Shown here piece after piece: positions 1 to 7,288 of a DNA stretch of 27,116 nucleotides; position 1 is the stretch's first letter, and every line of letters begins with the position of its first letter. Below the pieces are notes generated by a model. It made no database searches, was not told the origin of the DNA, and worked only from the letters and a program-made list of their open reading frames with translations. Position numbers and translations under genes: made by a program. Source of the stretch: a virus; the IMG/VR virus record IMGVR_UViG_3300000116_000171, positions 1-27,116 of that record. One strand, 5' to 3'.

Positions 1-98
1 ATAATATTATTAAATCAGTCGATTCCTTTGCTAATATTTCAGAAGAGCATGGAATTAGTACAGAAGATGTATATTTAGTTAAAGCACACTTTAGGTGA
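1..98 (+). CDS. C-terminal end of an unknown gene (partial)
   Basis: The window opens inside a reading frame (codons from base 3) that ends at TGA 96-98. The visible residues end in SEEHGISTEDVYLVKAHFR. The stop overlaps the GGTGATTAG ribosome-binding site of the next gene, which is the compact stop-plus-RBS arrangement used throughout the window. The position just upstream of the large terminase would suit a small terminase subunit or another DNA-binding protein, but too little is visible to assign a function. Confidence 0.6.
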   Translation, partial: NIIKSVDSFANISEEHGISTEDVYLVKAHFR

Positions 99-103
99 TT
101 AGG

Positions 104-274
104 ATGACTTTAAAAGCCAAAGATGCCGCAATAAATAAACCTATGGCAACTGATATTAGATACCCAAAAGTACAAAGAACTGGTCATACAGGTAGAACTA
201 TGACAAGTAAGAATATGCCTAAAGAAGAGTGGAAAAAACTCCTTGAAAGGAATCCCCAAAAAAAGAGGAATTGA
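104..274 (+). CDS. Small basic protein of unknown function (56 aa)
   Basis: An ATG at 104 follows the RBS AGGTGATTAGG and opens 56 codons to TGA at 272-274, two bases before the next ATG. The product is hydrophilic and rich in Lys and Arg (many K, R, T, N), with no cysteines and no membrane segment. The C-terminal third (KEEWKKLLERN) looks helical. I do not recognise the family. The case for a real gene is the good RBS, the tight spacing to both neighbours and the collinear strand. It could be an internal virion protein or a small regulator. Confidence 0.6.
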   Translation: MTLKAKDAAINKPMATDIRYPKVQRTGHTGRTMTSKNMPKEEWKKLLERNPQKKRN

Positions 275-275
275 A

Positions 276-596
276 ATGGATTGGAAAAACATCTTGAAAA
301 GAATTCAAGATAGGCAATCCAAAATAAATGAAATGGATGAATGGGTTCAAGTATTCATAAATTCAATATATGAAATGCATGGAGATTTAGATAGGGGTCA
401 TGGTAATAATTGGTTGGGTATTACTAGATTAATAGCCGCAGTATTATATTCTGGAGCAGGTGCAGAACATAAAGATATTATGAAGAAATTCAGAGGAATT
501 ATGGATATTATTGAAAATAAATATATAGATGGCAAAGAACTCAAGAATAAGTTAGAAACTATAATAGATAGAAGAAAAGGTGAACGCTATGCCTGA
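276..596 (+). CDS. Tagged small protein, MDWKNILK N-terminus (106 aa)
   Basis: The start is placed at ATG 276 (RBS AGAGGAATTGAA) rather than upstream codons, because this makes the protein begin with MDWKNILKRI, the tag shared with several other small proteins here. The rest is mostly helical, with a more hydrophobic centre (WLGITRLIAAVLYSGAG, about residues 47-63) and a charged C-terminal helix. Its end overlaps the terminase start by 8 bases, so the two are probably translationally coupled. No known family is recognised. The position before the large terminase could suit a small terminase subunit, but no helix-turn-helix is clear. A co-packaged virion protein is the alternative suggested by the tag. 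Confidence 0.75.
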   Translation: MDWKNILKRIQDRQSKINEMDEWVQVFINSIYEMHGDLDRGHGNNWLGITRLIAAVLYSGAGAEHKDIMKKFRGIMDIIENKYIDGKELKNKLETIIDRRKGERYA

Positions 597-2022
597 TGCT
601 GAAGAATTTAACTTAGAACATCAAATGGATATGGAATTATCTAAAAATTCCTTTCCATATTTTTTTCAACACGTTCTAGGCTTTGACTTTCCTTCTTACA
701 TTCAAGAGTGGAATGAATTAATGGACAGTACACAAAGAACTGTAATTGTTTGTTCAAGAGACCACGGAAAATCTGTATTTATGCATTCGTGGGTTGTTTG
801 GAATTTAGTGTTTCAACCAGCACCATATCAAATGCTTTATATCTCTTCTAACCAAAAGCAGACTTTAGTTCACATGAGAGACATTGATAAGATGTTTCAG
901 CATCCACTACTAAAAGCATTTAAACCTGCAAGGGGTTGGGCTATTGGTAATATTACTTTAACAAATGGTAATCAAATTTTAGAGCGTTCCGTTGGTTCAC
1001 AGATTCGTGGACTTCACCCTCAAGAAATTATTATTGATGACCCTTTGAAAGAATTTAGTATTAGTGGTATTCAAAAGGTTACTGATTGGTTTTATGGAGA
1101 CATGATTCCTACGCTTCACCATACTGCATCGTTAAGAGTTATTGGAACTCCATTCAGTTACACAGATATTTACCAACAGTTATCAGAAAATGAAGCATAT
1201 ACTGTAAGAACCTACCCATGTTTAAATGCCCTCAATGAACCACTATGGCCTGAAAGATGGAACTATGATGCACTAATGGCACGTAAATCAGAAGTAGGGT
1301 CTTTAATGTTTACGAGAGAATATATGTGTGTTCCAATCTCAACTGGAACTTCTCTCTTTAATCCAGAATACTTAGACCATGCTAAGAATAAAAATTTAGT
1401 TCTTAAGCCTAGCAGAAGAGAAGGATATAAGTATTTTGTAGGGGTAGACCCTGCAATTTCTACTGATGGAGACTACAATGTAATTACTGTATTAGAAGTA
1501 GATGCAGACGATAATAAGAATGTAATTTATGTAGACCGTTCAAAGAATGTAGAGTTTAGAGAAAATATTCAAAAGGTTAAGATTATAGGAAAGATATTCA
1601 ATCCCGAAGTTATTCTTTTTGAGACAAATACTTTCGCTAAGTCCTTTACTCAGGAACTTCGCCATGTAGCAGATTTAAATGTTCATGACTTCAATACCAC
1701 TAGGAAGAAGAAACAAGAAATTATTCTTAATTTACAAATGACTCTTGAGAATCAAAAGATGAATTTCCCATACGGTAATGAGGAAAGTAGAAGAGTTACT
1801 TCGGCATTAGTAGAAGAACTATCTATGTTCGCAATTACAGAACGTGGGAAATTTGAAGGGATTGGGGCGCACGATGACATGGTTATGAGTTTAGCCTTAG
1901 CCAACGCCGCCACGTTCCAAGTCTCAGAAAACTTCATACTCTTAGACGATATGGATATATTTGGTAGTCCTACGACTCCAAAGAATCGAGTAAATGTTCC
2001 ATTCATAGGATTGAATCTTTAA
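589..2022 (+). CDS. terL: Terminase large subunit
   Basis: The packaging motor ATPase and nuclease that pumps DNA into the prohead and cuts it. The start is ATG 589 (477 aa) behind AAAAGGTGA; GTG 580 is a weaker alternative. ATPase: phosphate-binding loop S56-R-D-H-G-K-S62, Walker B I-I-I-D150-D151 (Asp where Glu is common), and coupling motif V-I-G186-T187-P. Nuclease (RNase H-like fold): D287 in GVDPAIS, an acidic position at E345 in LFETNTF, and H-D429-D430 in GAHDDMVM. Both domains are complete and the length is normal for the family. The next gene follows after 9 bases, with the RBS touching the stop. Confidence 0.95.
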   Translation: MPDAEEFNLEHQMDMELSKNSFPYFFQHVLGFDFPSYIQEWNELMDSTQRTVIVCSRDHGKSVFMHSWVVWNLVFQPAPYQMLYISSNQKQTLVHMRDIDKMFQHPLLKAFKPARGWAIGNITLTNGNQILERSVGSQIRGLHPQEIIIDDPLKEFSISGIQKVTDWFYGDMIPTLHHTASLRVIGTPFSYTDIYQQLSENEAYTVRTYPCLNALNEPLWPERWNYDALMARKSEVGSLMFTREYMCVPISTGTSLFNPEYLDHAKNKNLVLKPSRREGYKYFVGVDPAISTDGDYNVITVLEVDADDNKNVIYVDRSKNVEFRENIQKVKIIGKIFNPEVILFETNTFAKSFTQELRHVADLNVHDFNTTRKKKQEIILNLQMTLENQKMNFPYGNEESRRVTSALVEELSMFAITERGKFEGIGAHDDMVMSLALANAATFQVSENFILLDDMDIFGSPTTPKNRVNVPFIGLNL

Positions 2023-2031
2023 GGTGATAAT

Positions 2032-2337
2032 ATGTGGAAATATATTCTTAAAGCAAGGTATTGGGATAAAAGCGGAATACCATTAAGAATGTTCAAACCT
2101 ACTACGAAATCCACAATGCTCAATTTAACCCCACTTATTAAAAATGCTCTTAAAGATGTTGGGGAGATGAACTTATATATCTATCGAGAAAATTTAGGTG
2201 ATTATGACCCAGACATATTGTTTGAAATTAAAAGCGTAGAAGATTTTAAAAACAAAATTAGTAAACTTATGAGTGGAAATTCTTGGAAAAAATTAGATAA
2301 TAGACATAAATTTTTAATTTATACTGATGACAATTAG
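2032..2337 (+). CDS. Tagged small protein, MWKYILKA N-terminus (101 aa)
   Basis: It begins MWKYILKARYW, a form of the shared tag lacking one residue. The rest is a mixed charged protein with probable alpha/beta content: MNLYIYRENL and a C-terminal strand KFLIYTDDN separated by a Lys-rich helix. It resembles the 101-residue product at 10190 in size and in having a NLYIY segment near the C-terminal half, so the two may be distant paralogues. The RBS is AAGGTGATAAT directly after the terminase stop. No family is recognised. By analogy with the tag hypothesis it may be an internal capsid protein. Confidence 0.75.
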   Translation: MWKYILKARYWDKSGIPLRMFKPTTKSTMLNLTPLIKNALKDVGEMNLYIYRENLGDYDPDILFEIKSVEDFKNKISKLMSGNSWKKLDNRHKFLIYTDDN

Positions 2338-2345
2338 GTGATAAT

Positions 2346-3722
2346 ATGGCTACTTCTGAAGAACTGAGGGATATTTCTGCTAAGATAACAGATGTCGCTG
2401 ACAAAAAGGATAAAATCAAAGAAGCAGAAGATGACATCGAAGAAGCAACAGGAGGCGAAATTAAATTGTCTTTCTTAAGTAATGGTCATGTTCTTTCTGA
2501 AATAGAAGAAATACATAAGATTTCTACTAAATTAAATATCAATGCTACTGATGCAAGGAAACAATTAACTTTCCCTAAAGAATATAACATTGATGGTCAA
2601 ACTATTCCTGACCTCGTAAGAAAAATGAGAAAGGCTAGAAGGCAACTAAAAGGAGATATGAGAGATAAGATGGCAAAAAGTATTGATGCTCTTATTGATG
2701 GATATTCAGATTATCTAGATACTTGTATTAAATCTATGCATTGGATTAGTCCATACTCTCATCCATTAAAGAAAATGTCTATCAAAGAAAAAGACTTATT
2801 CAAATTGAATAAAATGAAAGATAGTCAATTAAGAAGAGAAGTAGTAGATGTTCTTTGTAAGTATTGGGAATTAGATATTAAGCAAAAAGATATGGCATAC
2901 GGTAAAGAATATGCTGAAATATCTAAGAACATTAAAGAAGTAAAGAAAGAATACAAGGAAGTCTTATCTAAGATTAGTTCCCAACAATTAGTTAAATCTA
3001 AAAAAGAATTGGCTAAAGAATATATTCTAAAACAAATAATTAATAATCCTGGAATTGCTGCTAAAGGCATTCATGATAGTATGCCAAATAATTTACATAG
3101 ATACAGTAATAGTAATATGATTTCTAAGATGGCTAGAAGTATGCCAGTTACAAATTATGACGGGTCTTATTACAAAGTGCCTTCTATGCTAATGAAAAAC
3201 ATTTGGGCTTATACTGCTGCATTTATTGATTCTGATGGATATATTACAATGGATAGGAATATGAATCCAAGAGTAGGATTAGTTGCTACTGGTGAAAGAG
3301 GTAAGGCTTTCATGCAAGAAATGCATAAATCTATTGGTTATGGAAGAATGCACCTTGACCAAAAATCACCACAAGATACTCGATTAATTAACCGATTAAA
3401 TTTTTATTCTCAAGCAGATGTTACAGATTTGCTAACTAAGTGCTTACCTCACTTTAGATTAAAGAAAGGTAATGCTAAGTTACTATTAGAACTTATTCGT
3501 ATGAAGAAGTCATATAAGAAAGCAGAATGGTATCAGCCAAGATGTGAAGAAATCTTTAAGTTAATGAAGTGGGAGAACCATAAAGACCATGTAGGTTTTG
3601 ATTGGTCTAAAGAAGGAATATACTTAGATGATATTACTAAACTGCAAGGTAATTGTAAAATGTCTACTATGGATAGTTTAGAAAATATTGGTGGAACTAT
3701 TCTCAAGGAGGAAGCAGAATGA
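2346..3722 (+). CDS. Protein with a LAGLIDADG-like domain (458 aa)
   Basis: The N-terminal 270 residues are helical and charged, with likely coiled-coil stretches (Lys/Glu-rich around 190-225). Residues about 286-300 (IWAYTAAFIDSDGYI) match a LAGLIDADG motif with its catalytic-type Asp, and the following 90 residues (KGNAKLLLELIRMKKS and others) fit one LAGLIDADG repeat. Free homing endonucleases usually have one or two such motifs; only one is visible here, so a dimer would be expected. It is not an intein, because no splice-junction residues or host protein halves are seen. It may be a homing nuclease joined to a virion protein, or a domesticated DNA-binding protein. It starts at ATG 2346 behind TAGGTGATAAT. 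Confidence 0.8.
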   Translation: MATSEELRDISAKITDVADKKDKIKEAEDDIEEATGGEIKLSFLSNGHVLSEIEEIHKISTKLNINATDARKQLTFPKEYNIDGQTIPDLVRKMRKARRQLKGDMRDKMAKSIDALIDGYSDYLDTCIKSMHWISPYSHPLKKMSIKEKDLFKLNKMKDSQLRREVVDVLCKYWELDIKQKDMAYGKEYAEISKNIKEVKKEYKEVLSKISSQQLVKSKKELAKEYILKQIINNPGIAAKGIHDSMPNNLHRYSNSNMISKMARSMPVTNYDGSYYKVPSMLMKNIWAYTAAFIDSDGYITMDRNMNPRVGLVATGERGKAFMQEMHKSIGYGRMHLDQKSPQDTRLINRLNFYSQADVTDLLTKCLPHFRLKKGNAKLLLELIRMKKSYKKAEWYQPRCEEIFKLMKWENHKDHVGFDWSKEGIYLDDITKLQGNCKMSTMDSLENIGGTILKEEAE

Positions 3723-3838
3723 CCTTTGTTTATGAAAGTTGTTGTCTTATGGCTATGCATGAAGGTAAAGCAAAACCATTCAGCCTTTGTGAAAAATGTT
3801 GGATTGAACAAGGTAGTCCTGAAGGGGTGAAAGTATGA
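3719..3838 (+). CDS. Cys-rich mini-protein (39 aa)
   Basis: A short frame opens at ATG 3719, behind CAAGGAGG at 3704-3711, one of the strongest ribosome sites here. It overlaps the upstream stop by 4 bases (ATGA) and the downstream start by 4 bases (ATGA). The 39-residue product has four cysteines: C8-C9 and C24-x-x-C27 (SLCEKCWIE), suggesting one small zinc-binding knuckle. The double overlap with strong coupling signals argues for real expression despite its size. Function is unknown; zinc-stabilised DNA-binding or an adaptor role is only a guess. Confidence 0.65.
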   Translation: MTFVYESCCLMAMHEGKAKPFSLCEKCWIEQGSPEGVKV

Positions 3839-4167
3839 ATTGGCAAACTATTCTTAAGAAAAAGGGTAAACATCCTGCATTAAAGAGAGCAGGTGTTAGT
3901 GGTTTTAGTAAGCCTAAAAGAATCAAGCACAAAACTAAATCTCATATTGTTGTTGTTAAAGACGGAGATAAAGTTAAAACTATTAGATTCGGGCAGAAAG
4001 GTGTAAAAACAAATCAAACTGCTGGACAAAGAAAAGCATTCAAATCTCGCCATGCTAAGAATATTAAGCGTGGAAAAATGTCTGCGGCTTATTGGGCTGA
4101 TAAAGTTAAATGGAGCCCAAAAAAGACCAAAGAGAAAAAGAATAAAAATTGGAGAAAGGGGTCTTAA
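3835..4167 (+). CDS. Tagged basic protein, MNWQTILKKK N-terminus (110 aa)
   Basis: Very rich in Lys and Arg. After the MNWQTILKKK tag and a basic linker comes a compact domain (about residues 37-95) with strands IVVVKDGDKVKTIRFG and then GQRKAFKSRHAKNIKRGK and SAAYWADKVKW. This arrangement (beta hairpin, KxFxxRH, then xYWxxKxxW) resembles a small domain I recall in many phage virion or packaging-associated proteins; the family name should be checked. Its charge suggests DNA binding inside the capsid. It is the first of five consecutive genes with the same tag. It starts at ATG 3835 behind GAAGGGGTGAAA. Confidence 0.8.
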   Translation: MNWQTILKKKGKHPALKRAGVSGFSKPKRIKHKTKSHIVVVKDGDKVKTIRFGQKGVKTNQTAGQRKAFKSRHAKNIKRGKMSAAYWADKVKWSPKKTKEKKNKNWRKGS

Positions 4168-4169
4168 TT

Positions 4170-4406
4170 ATGAATTGGCAAGATATTCTTAAGAAACCAA
4201 GTAGGAAGCAAAGAAAAATTCCTAAACATACTTACAAAGTTCCTAAAGGTGTTTATAGCAACCCAGCATTGAGATTAAAAATACATAGAAGATTGTGGGC
4301 TAAAAATACTCATGGAACTGGAAAATATAAATGGTCTGGTCGTAAATCTCAAGAATTAAATAGATTATATCAAAAGGAAGGTGGCGGATTTGTCAATAAA
4401 GGATAA
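4170..4406 (+). CDS. Tagged basic protein, MNWQDILKKP N-terminus (78 aa)
   Basis: The start is placed at ATG 4170 (RBS GGAGAAAGGGG, partly inside the upstream coding end) because it gives the tag MNWQDILKKP. The remainder is strongly basic and aromatic, with the run KHTYKVPKG and then LKIHRRLWAKNTHGTGKYKW, likely nucleic-acid binding. No cysteines and no membrane segment. Its first 25 bases are nearly identical to those of the genes at 3835 and 4715, as if the 5' coding end had been copied or strongly constrained. Its end overlaps the next gene. No family recognised. Confidence 0.75.
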   Translation: MNWQDILKKPSRKQRKIPKHTYKVPKGVYSNPALRLKIHRRLWAKNTHGTGKYKWSGRKSQELNRLYQKEGGGFVNKG

Positions 4407-4713
4407 TTGGTTTTCTATTCTTAAAAAGAAAAATTTAACAGAGTCCCAAAAAGATATGGTTGAATGGAATAAAGAAGATTGGGTAGATATGGCTAATCCT
4501 AATAAAAAGAAAGGAACATACAAAAAAGGAAGATATGCTCCTAAAGCCGTTGCTGAATCATTAACCCCTAGTCAAAGAGCCTATGAAAACAGAAAGAAAA
4601 GAGCAGGAAAGGAAAAAGGAAAACAACACGTTCCTAGAGGAAAAACTGCAAAAAATGTTTATAGAAGAGTTGAAGGAAGAAGTCGTGGAAGAGGATTTAC
4701 AAGGAGAGATTAA
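4390..4713 (+). CDS. Tagged basic protein with TTG start (107 aa)
   Basis: The best start is TTG 4390, 7 bases after the GGT of GGAAGGTGG; GTG 4381 would add three residues but lies on the RBS itself. The protein begins MSIKDNWFSILKKKNL, so the tag here is a few residues inside the N-terminus rather than at the first Met. The rest is highly basic and disordered-looking, ending in a Gly/Arg-rich tail (RGKTAKNVYRRVEG, then SRGRGF) typical of nucleic-acid-binding tails. It overlaps the preceding gene by 17 bases. Confidence 0.7.
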   Translation: MSIKDNWFSILKKKNLTESQKDMVEWNKEDWVDMANPNKKKGTYKKGRYAPKAVAESLTPSQRAYENRKKRAGKEKGKQHVPRGKTAKNVYRRVEGRSRGRGFTRRD

Positions 4714-4714
4714 A

Positions 4715-4990
4715 ATGAATTGGCAAAATATTATTAAAAGGCGAAAAACGCAAAGGCTTGAAGAAGAAAGTTATATTACAGATAGAATTATACAAGGAAA
4801 GGAACAGGTATCAGAAGATAAAAATAAAGTTAAGTTTGTTGGCGATAGTGTTCGAGAACAAAAAGAACGAGATATTAAAAGATACGGAAAAGAATTTCTT
4901 AGAAGGCAAAAAAAAGAAAGGCAACGTCTTAAAAATATGGATTCTAAACAAAGGCTCGAAAACCCCGTTGTAGATTTAAAAGGTGATTAA
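4715..4990 (+). CDS. Tagged charged protein, MNWQNIIKRR N-terminus (91 aa)
   Basis: A longer frame exists upstream, but ATG 4715 follows the RBS AAGGAGAGATTAAA and gives the tag MNWQNIIKRR. The upstream extension would be an out-of-frame read of the preceding gene. The body is an almost entirely charged helix (many E, K, R, Q), which could form a coiled coil. The final codons overlap the RBS AAAGGTGATTAA of the next gene. Function is unknown; the clustering with other tagged genes suggests a common destination. Confidence 0.75.
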   Translation: MNWQNIIKRRKTQRLEEESYITDRIIQGKEQVSEDKNKVKFVGDSVREQKERDIKRYGKEFLRRQKKERQRLKNMDSKQRLENPVVDLKGD

Positions 4991-4991
4991 A

Positions 4992-5369
4992 ATGAAATGG
5001 GAACAAATAATTAAAAGAAATTGTGGGTGTGGAAAGAACCCTTGCGAAAAATATGGAGAAATACAGAAAGGTAAAGGCCAAAGGCATTTTTACCTTGAAG
5101 GCGGGAAACCTGTTCAATGGACAGGAGAAACACATAAACATGATGATGGAACTTTAATGTCTGGTAAAGAACATAAAGAAGGCGTTAGTAAGGAATTGCT
5201 TCATATTGAAGAATTAAGTGAACAGCAACAGAAACATTTAGGTAAAAATACTACTGTTATTAAGAATAAAGAACTATCTCCAAAACAAAAGAAAATTGCA
5301 GAATTAACTCCACCAGAGGATAAAATTGACGGTGGAGACTTAGCAAGACTAAGAAACAAAAAGGCTTAA
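4992..5369 (+). CDS. Tagged protein with Cys/His segment, MKWEQIIKRN (125 aa)
   Basis: It starts at ATG 4992, 6 bases after the GGT in AAAGGTGATTAAA, giving the tag MKWEQIIKRN. Next is a cysteine cluster (NCGCGKNPCEKYGE, three Cys), then HFYLEGGKPVQWTGETHKHDDGTLMSG, whose pattern suggests a small beta domain with several His. The C-terminal half is Lys/Glu-rich and helical, with KELSPKQKKIAELTPPEDK. The Cys and His residues could hold a metal. It is the last gene before the portal and ends 39 bases before it. Confidence 0.75.
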   Translation: MKWEQIIKRNCGCGKNPCEKYGEIQKGKGQRHFYLEGGKPVQWTGETHKHDDGTLMSGKEHKEGVSKELLHIEELSEQQQKHLGKNTTVIKNKELSPKQKKIAELTPPEDKIDGGDLARLRNKKA

Positions 5370-5385
5370 TAGGGGCATCTCATTA

Positions 5386-5397
5386 CCCTAATTAGGG
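5386..5397 (+). promoter_or_regulatory. Palindrome overlapping the portal ribosome site
   Basis: The 12-base perfect palindrome CCCTAATTAGGG lies in the short gap before the portal gene. Its right arm supplies the GGG of the ribosome-binding site GGGAGG (395-400 of this block). As DNA it could be an operator; as RNA the arms could pair between molecules or weakly mask the site. What is seen is only the symmetry and the overlap; a function is inferred. Confidence 0.35.
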
Positions 5398-5408
5398 AGG
5401 CGTAGGCT

Positions 5409-7049
5409 ATGGTTGAAGAAAAGAAGAGATTCTCCATAACTAACTTGTTTAGACGTTCTACTCCCAAACCTGCCGATAGGCAAATTTTTAACATTGGTAT
5501 TCAAGAAAGGCGTAATCAACAAATGATGACCGCCCCAGTCATTTATTCAATGGTTCAACAATCTGTCATTGTTAGAACCTGTGTTACTCAATTGAAGCAA
5601 GAAATCTTTAGAAGAGGATATGTTTGGGAAAAGGCATATGAAGCCCTTTGTCAAGATTGTGGTAAGAAACACCAAAAGCCTATTACTGAATGTACTAGAT
5701 GCGGTTCTGAAAATTTAAGACTTCCAGACCCTAAACAATTAGAATACATTGAAAAATTCTTAGAACAGAACGTAAATAAATCAGAACAGTTATTCATTGA
5801 CGTTCTCAAAGAATTAGAAGAAGATTTGAATACAATGGATGATGCTTATATTGTTATGGTAAAGGAATACTTTATTGACGGTAATGGTAAAATTCGTATG
5901 CATCGAGTAAAAGAACTTTATCGAGGCGACCCAGTAACTATGTATATCTATGCCGATGAAAACGGTGTTAGAGGTACTAAGGGTTTTACCTGCGTAAATC
6001 ATCGAGACATTATTGCTATTGAACCCCATGAAATGTGTGAAACTTGTGGAAGTAATTTATTCCCTATTCATTATGTAAATAGAGTCGGAGGTGCTGACCA
6101 ATACTTTTTAGAAGGGGAAGTCCTTCACTTTAGCAAATACAGCCCTTCTCGTTTGTATGGGCTTTCTCCTATATTGACTCTCTATAATCATATTATGACA
6201 TTGATTGCTATGGAGAATTATGTTAATTCGTCTTATACAAAGAGCAGAATGCCTAGAGGTCTATTAGCAGTACAGACTAGAAACATGGACTCTATGCGCT
6301 CTTTTTGGAGGTCTGTTAAGGAAAAGATGGAACAAGACCCACACTTCATTCCTGTTATGGGAATCGAAGCAGAGAACGGTAAAGGGGCAGTTGAATGGAT
6401 TAAGTTCATGGACAGTTTGAAGGAGATGGATTACGTTTCAGTCAAGGAAGATTTACGGGACAGAATTGCAGCATTTTACGGTGTAAGTAAAATCTTTATG
6501 GCCGATAATACTACAAGCGGTGGATTAAATAATGAAGGTATGCAAATTCTCGTTACTAACAGAGCAGTTCAAATGGCTCAGAATGTCTACAATAATTATG
6601 TATTTCCCTTCTTAGTGAAACAATTCGGCATTACTGATTGGGATTTAAAACTCCCTCCAAGTGAAGAAGAAGATGAAATAGCAGTATTAAGAAAGAGAGA
6701 ATTAGAAGTTAGTATTGCAGCAGCAATTAAGAATCTAGGATTTGAAATTGAAATGGATGAAGATGGTCAATTTACATACACTAAACCTGAACCTGAAGAA
6801 CCTAAAGAAAAAGAAGGTGAAGAAAAGGATTTAGAAAAAGACCCATTAGCAGGTTCTAATCTAGACCAAAGAGATTTAGATGAACAAACAAGGCAATTCG
6901 CAGAGGGTGGAAGTAAACCTCAAGAAAACCCAGCAAAAACTAGAAATAAACCTTCTATTAGTACTGGCCCAGATAAAAGATTTCAAGGATTACCTGAAGA
7001 TGCGGGTAATCAAAACGTAGATAGAAGAAGTGAAAGGAGAGTTGGATGA
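5409..7049 (+). CDS. Portal protein with two zinc ribbons
   Basis: The dodecameric portal through which DNA enters and leaves the head. The length (546 aa), the position after the terminase, and motifs in the core (SVKEDLRDRIAAFYGVSKIF, then TTSGGLNNEGMQ) fit the HK97/SPP1-type portal family. Two inserted metal sites are visible: C81-x2-C84-x10-C95-x2-C98 and C195-x2-H198-x11-C210-x2-C213. The C-terminal 110 residues are acidic then Gln/Asn/Arg-rich and probably disordered. It starts at ATG 5409 behind GGGAGGCG. The zinc ribbons are extra to the minimal portal fold and may decorate the wing or clip. Confidence 0.9.
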   Translation: MVEEKKRFSITNLFRRSTPKPADRQIFNIGIQERRNQQMMTAPVIYSMVQQSVIVRTCVTQLKQEIFRRGYVWEKAYEALCQDCGKKHQKPITECTRCGSENLRLPDPKQLEYIEKFLEQNVNKSEQLFIDVLKELEEDLNTMDDAYIVMVKEYFIDGNGKIRMHRVKELYRGDPVTMYIYADENGVRGTKGFTCVNHRDIIAIEPHEMCETCGSNLFPIHYVNRVGGADQYFLEGEVLHFSKYSPSRLYGLSPILTLYNHIMTLIAMENYVNSSYTKSRMPRGLLAVQTRNMDSMRSFWRSVKEKMEQDPHFIPVMGIEAENGKGAVEWIKFMDSLKEMDYVSVKEDLRDRIAAFYGVSKIFMADNTTSGGLNNEGMQILVTNRAVQMAQNVYNNYVFPFLVKQFGITDWDLKLPPSEEEDEIAVLRKRELEVSIAAAIKNLGFEIEMDEDGQFTYTKPEPEEPKEKEGEEKDLEKDPLAGSNLDQRDLDEQTRQFAEGGSKPQENPAKTRNKPSISTGPDKRFQGLPEDAGNQNVDRRSERRVG

Positions 7050-7050
7050 T

Positions 7051-7278
7051 ATGAGCGAAGATACTAAACAAAAAGAAATTAGGCTAAGAAAAGAATTAGC
7101 AAAACTAAAGACACAGAATGCAAATGATACTAGAAAGGTCGCAAAGAACCGTGATTTTTCTGTTGGTGGATTACCACCAGATACTACGCATAAGTCTAAA
7201 ACATCATCTAATGATGTTCCAGATGTAGTTTTGTTACCTCCTAGTAAAAGAGGAAGAAAAGAAAACATTCCATTTTGA
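7051..7278 (+). CDS. Small hydrophilic protein of unknown function (75 aa)
   Basis: It starts at ATG 7051, two bases after the portal stop, behind AAAGGAGA. The N-terminal 40 residues form a likely basic coiled coil (KEIRLRKELAKLK), followed by a Pro/Ser/Lys-rich unstructured tail ending KRGRKENIPF. No cysteines or membrane segment. A GTG at 7030 would add seven residues inside the portal end but has a poorer RBS. I do not recognise it; the position behind the portal suggests a portal- or head-associated role. Confidence 0.65.
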   Translation: MSEDTKQKEIRLRKELAKLKTQNANDTRKVAKNRDFSVGGLPPDTTHKSKTSSNDVPDVVLLPPSKRGRKENIPF

Positions 7279-7288
7279 GGTGAATTAG

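Noticed and set aside
2346-3722. Intein interpretation of the LAGLIDADG domain
   Set aside because: No Cys/Ser at a splice junction, no C-terminal His-Asn, and no host protein on both sides.
4758-4973. A + strand frame of 71 codons inside the tagged gene at 4715
   Set aside because: Out of frame with the tagged gene, low complexity, no ribosome site.
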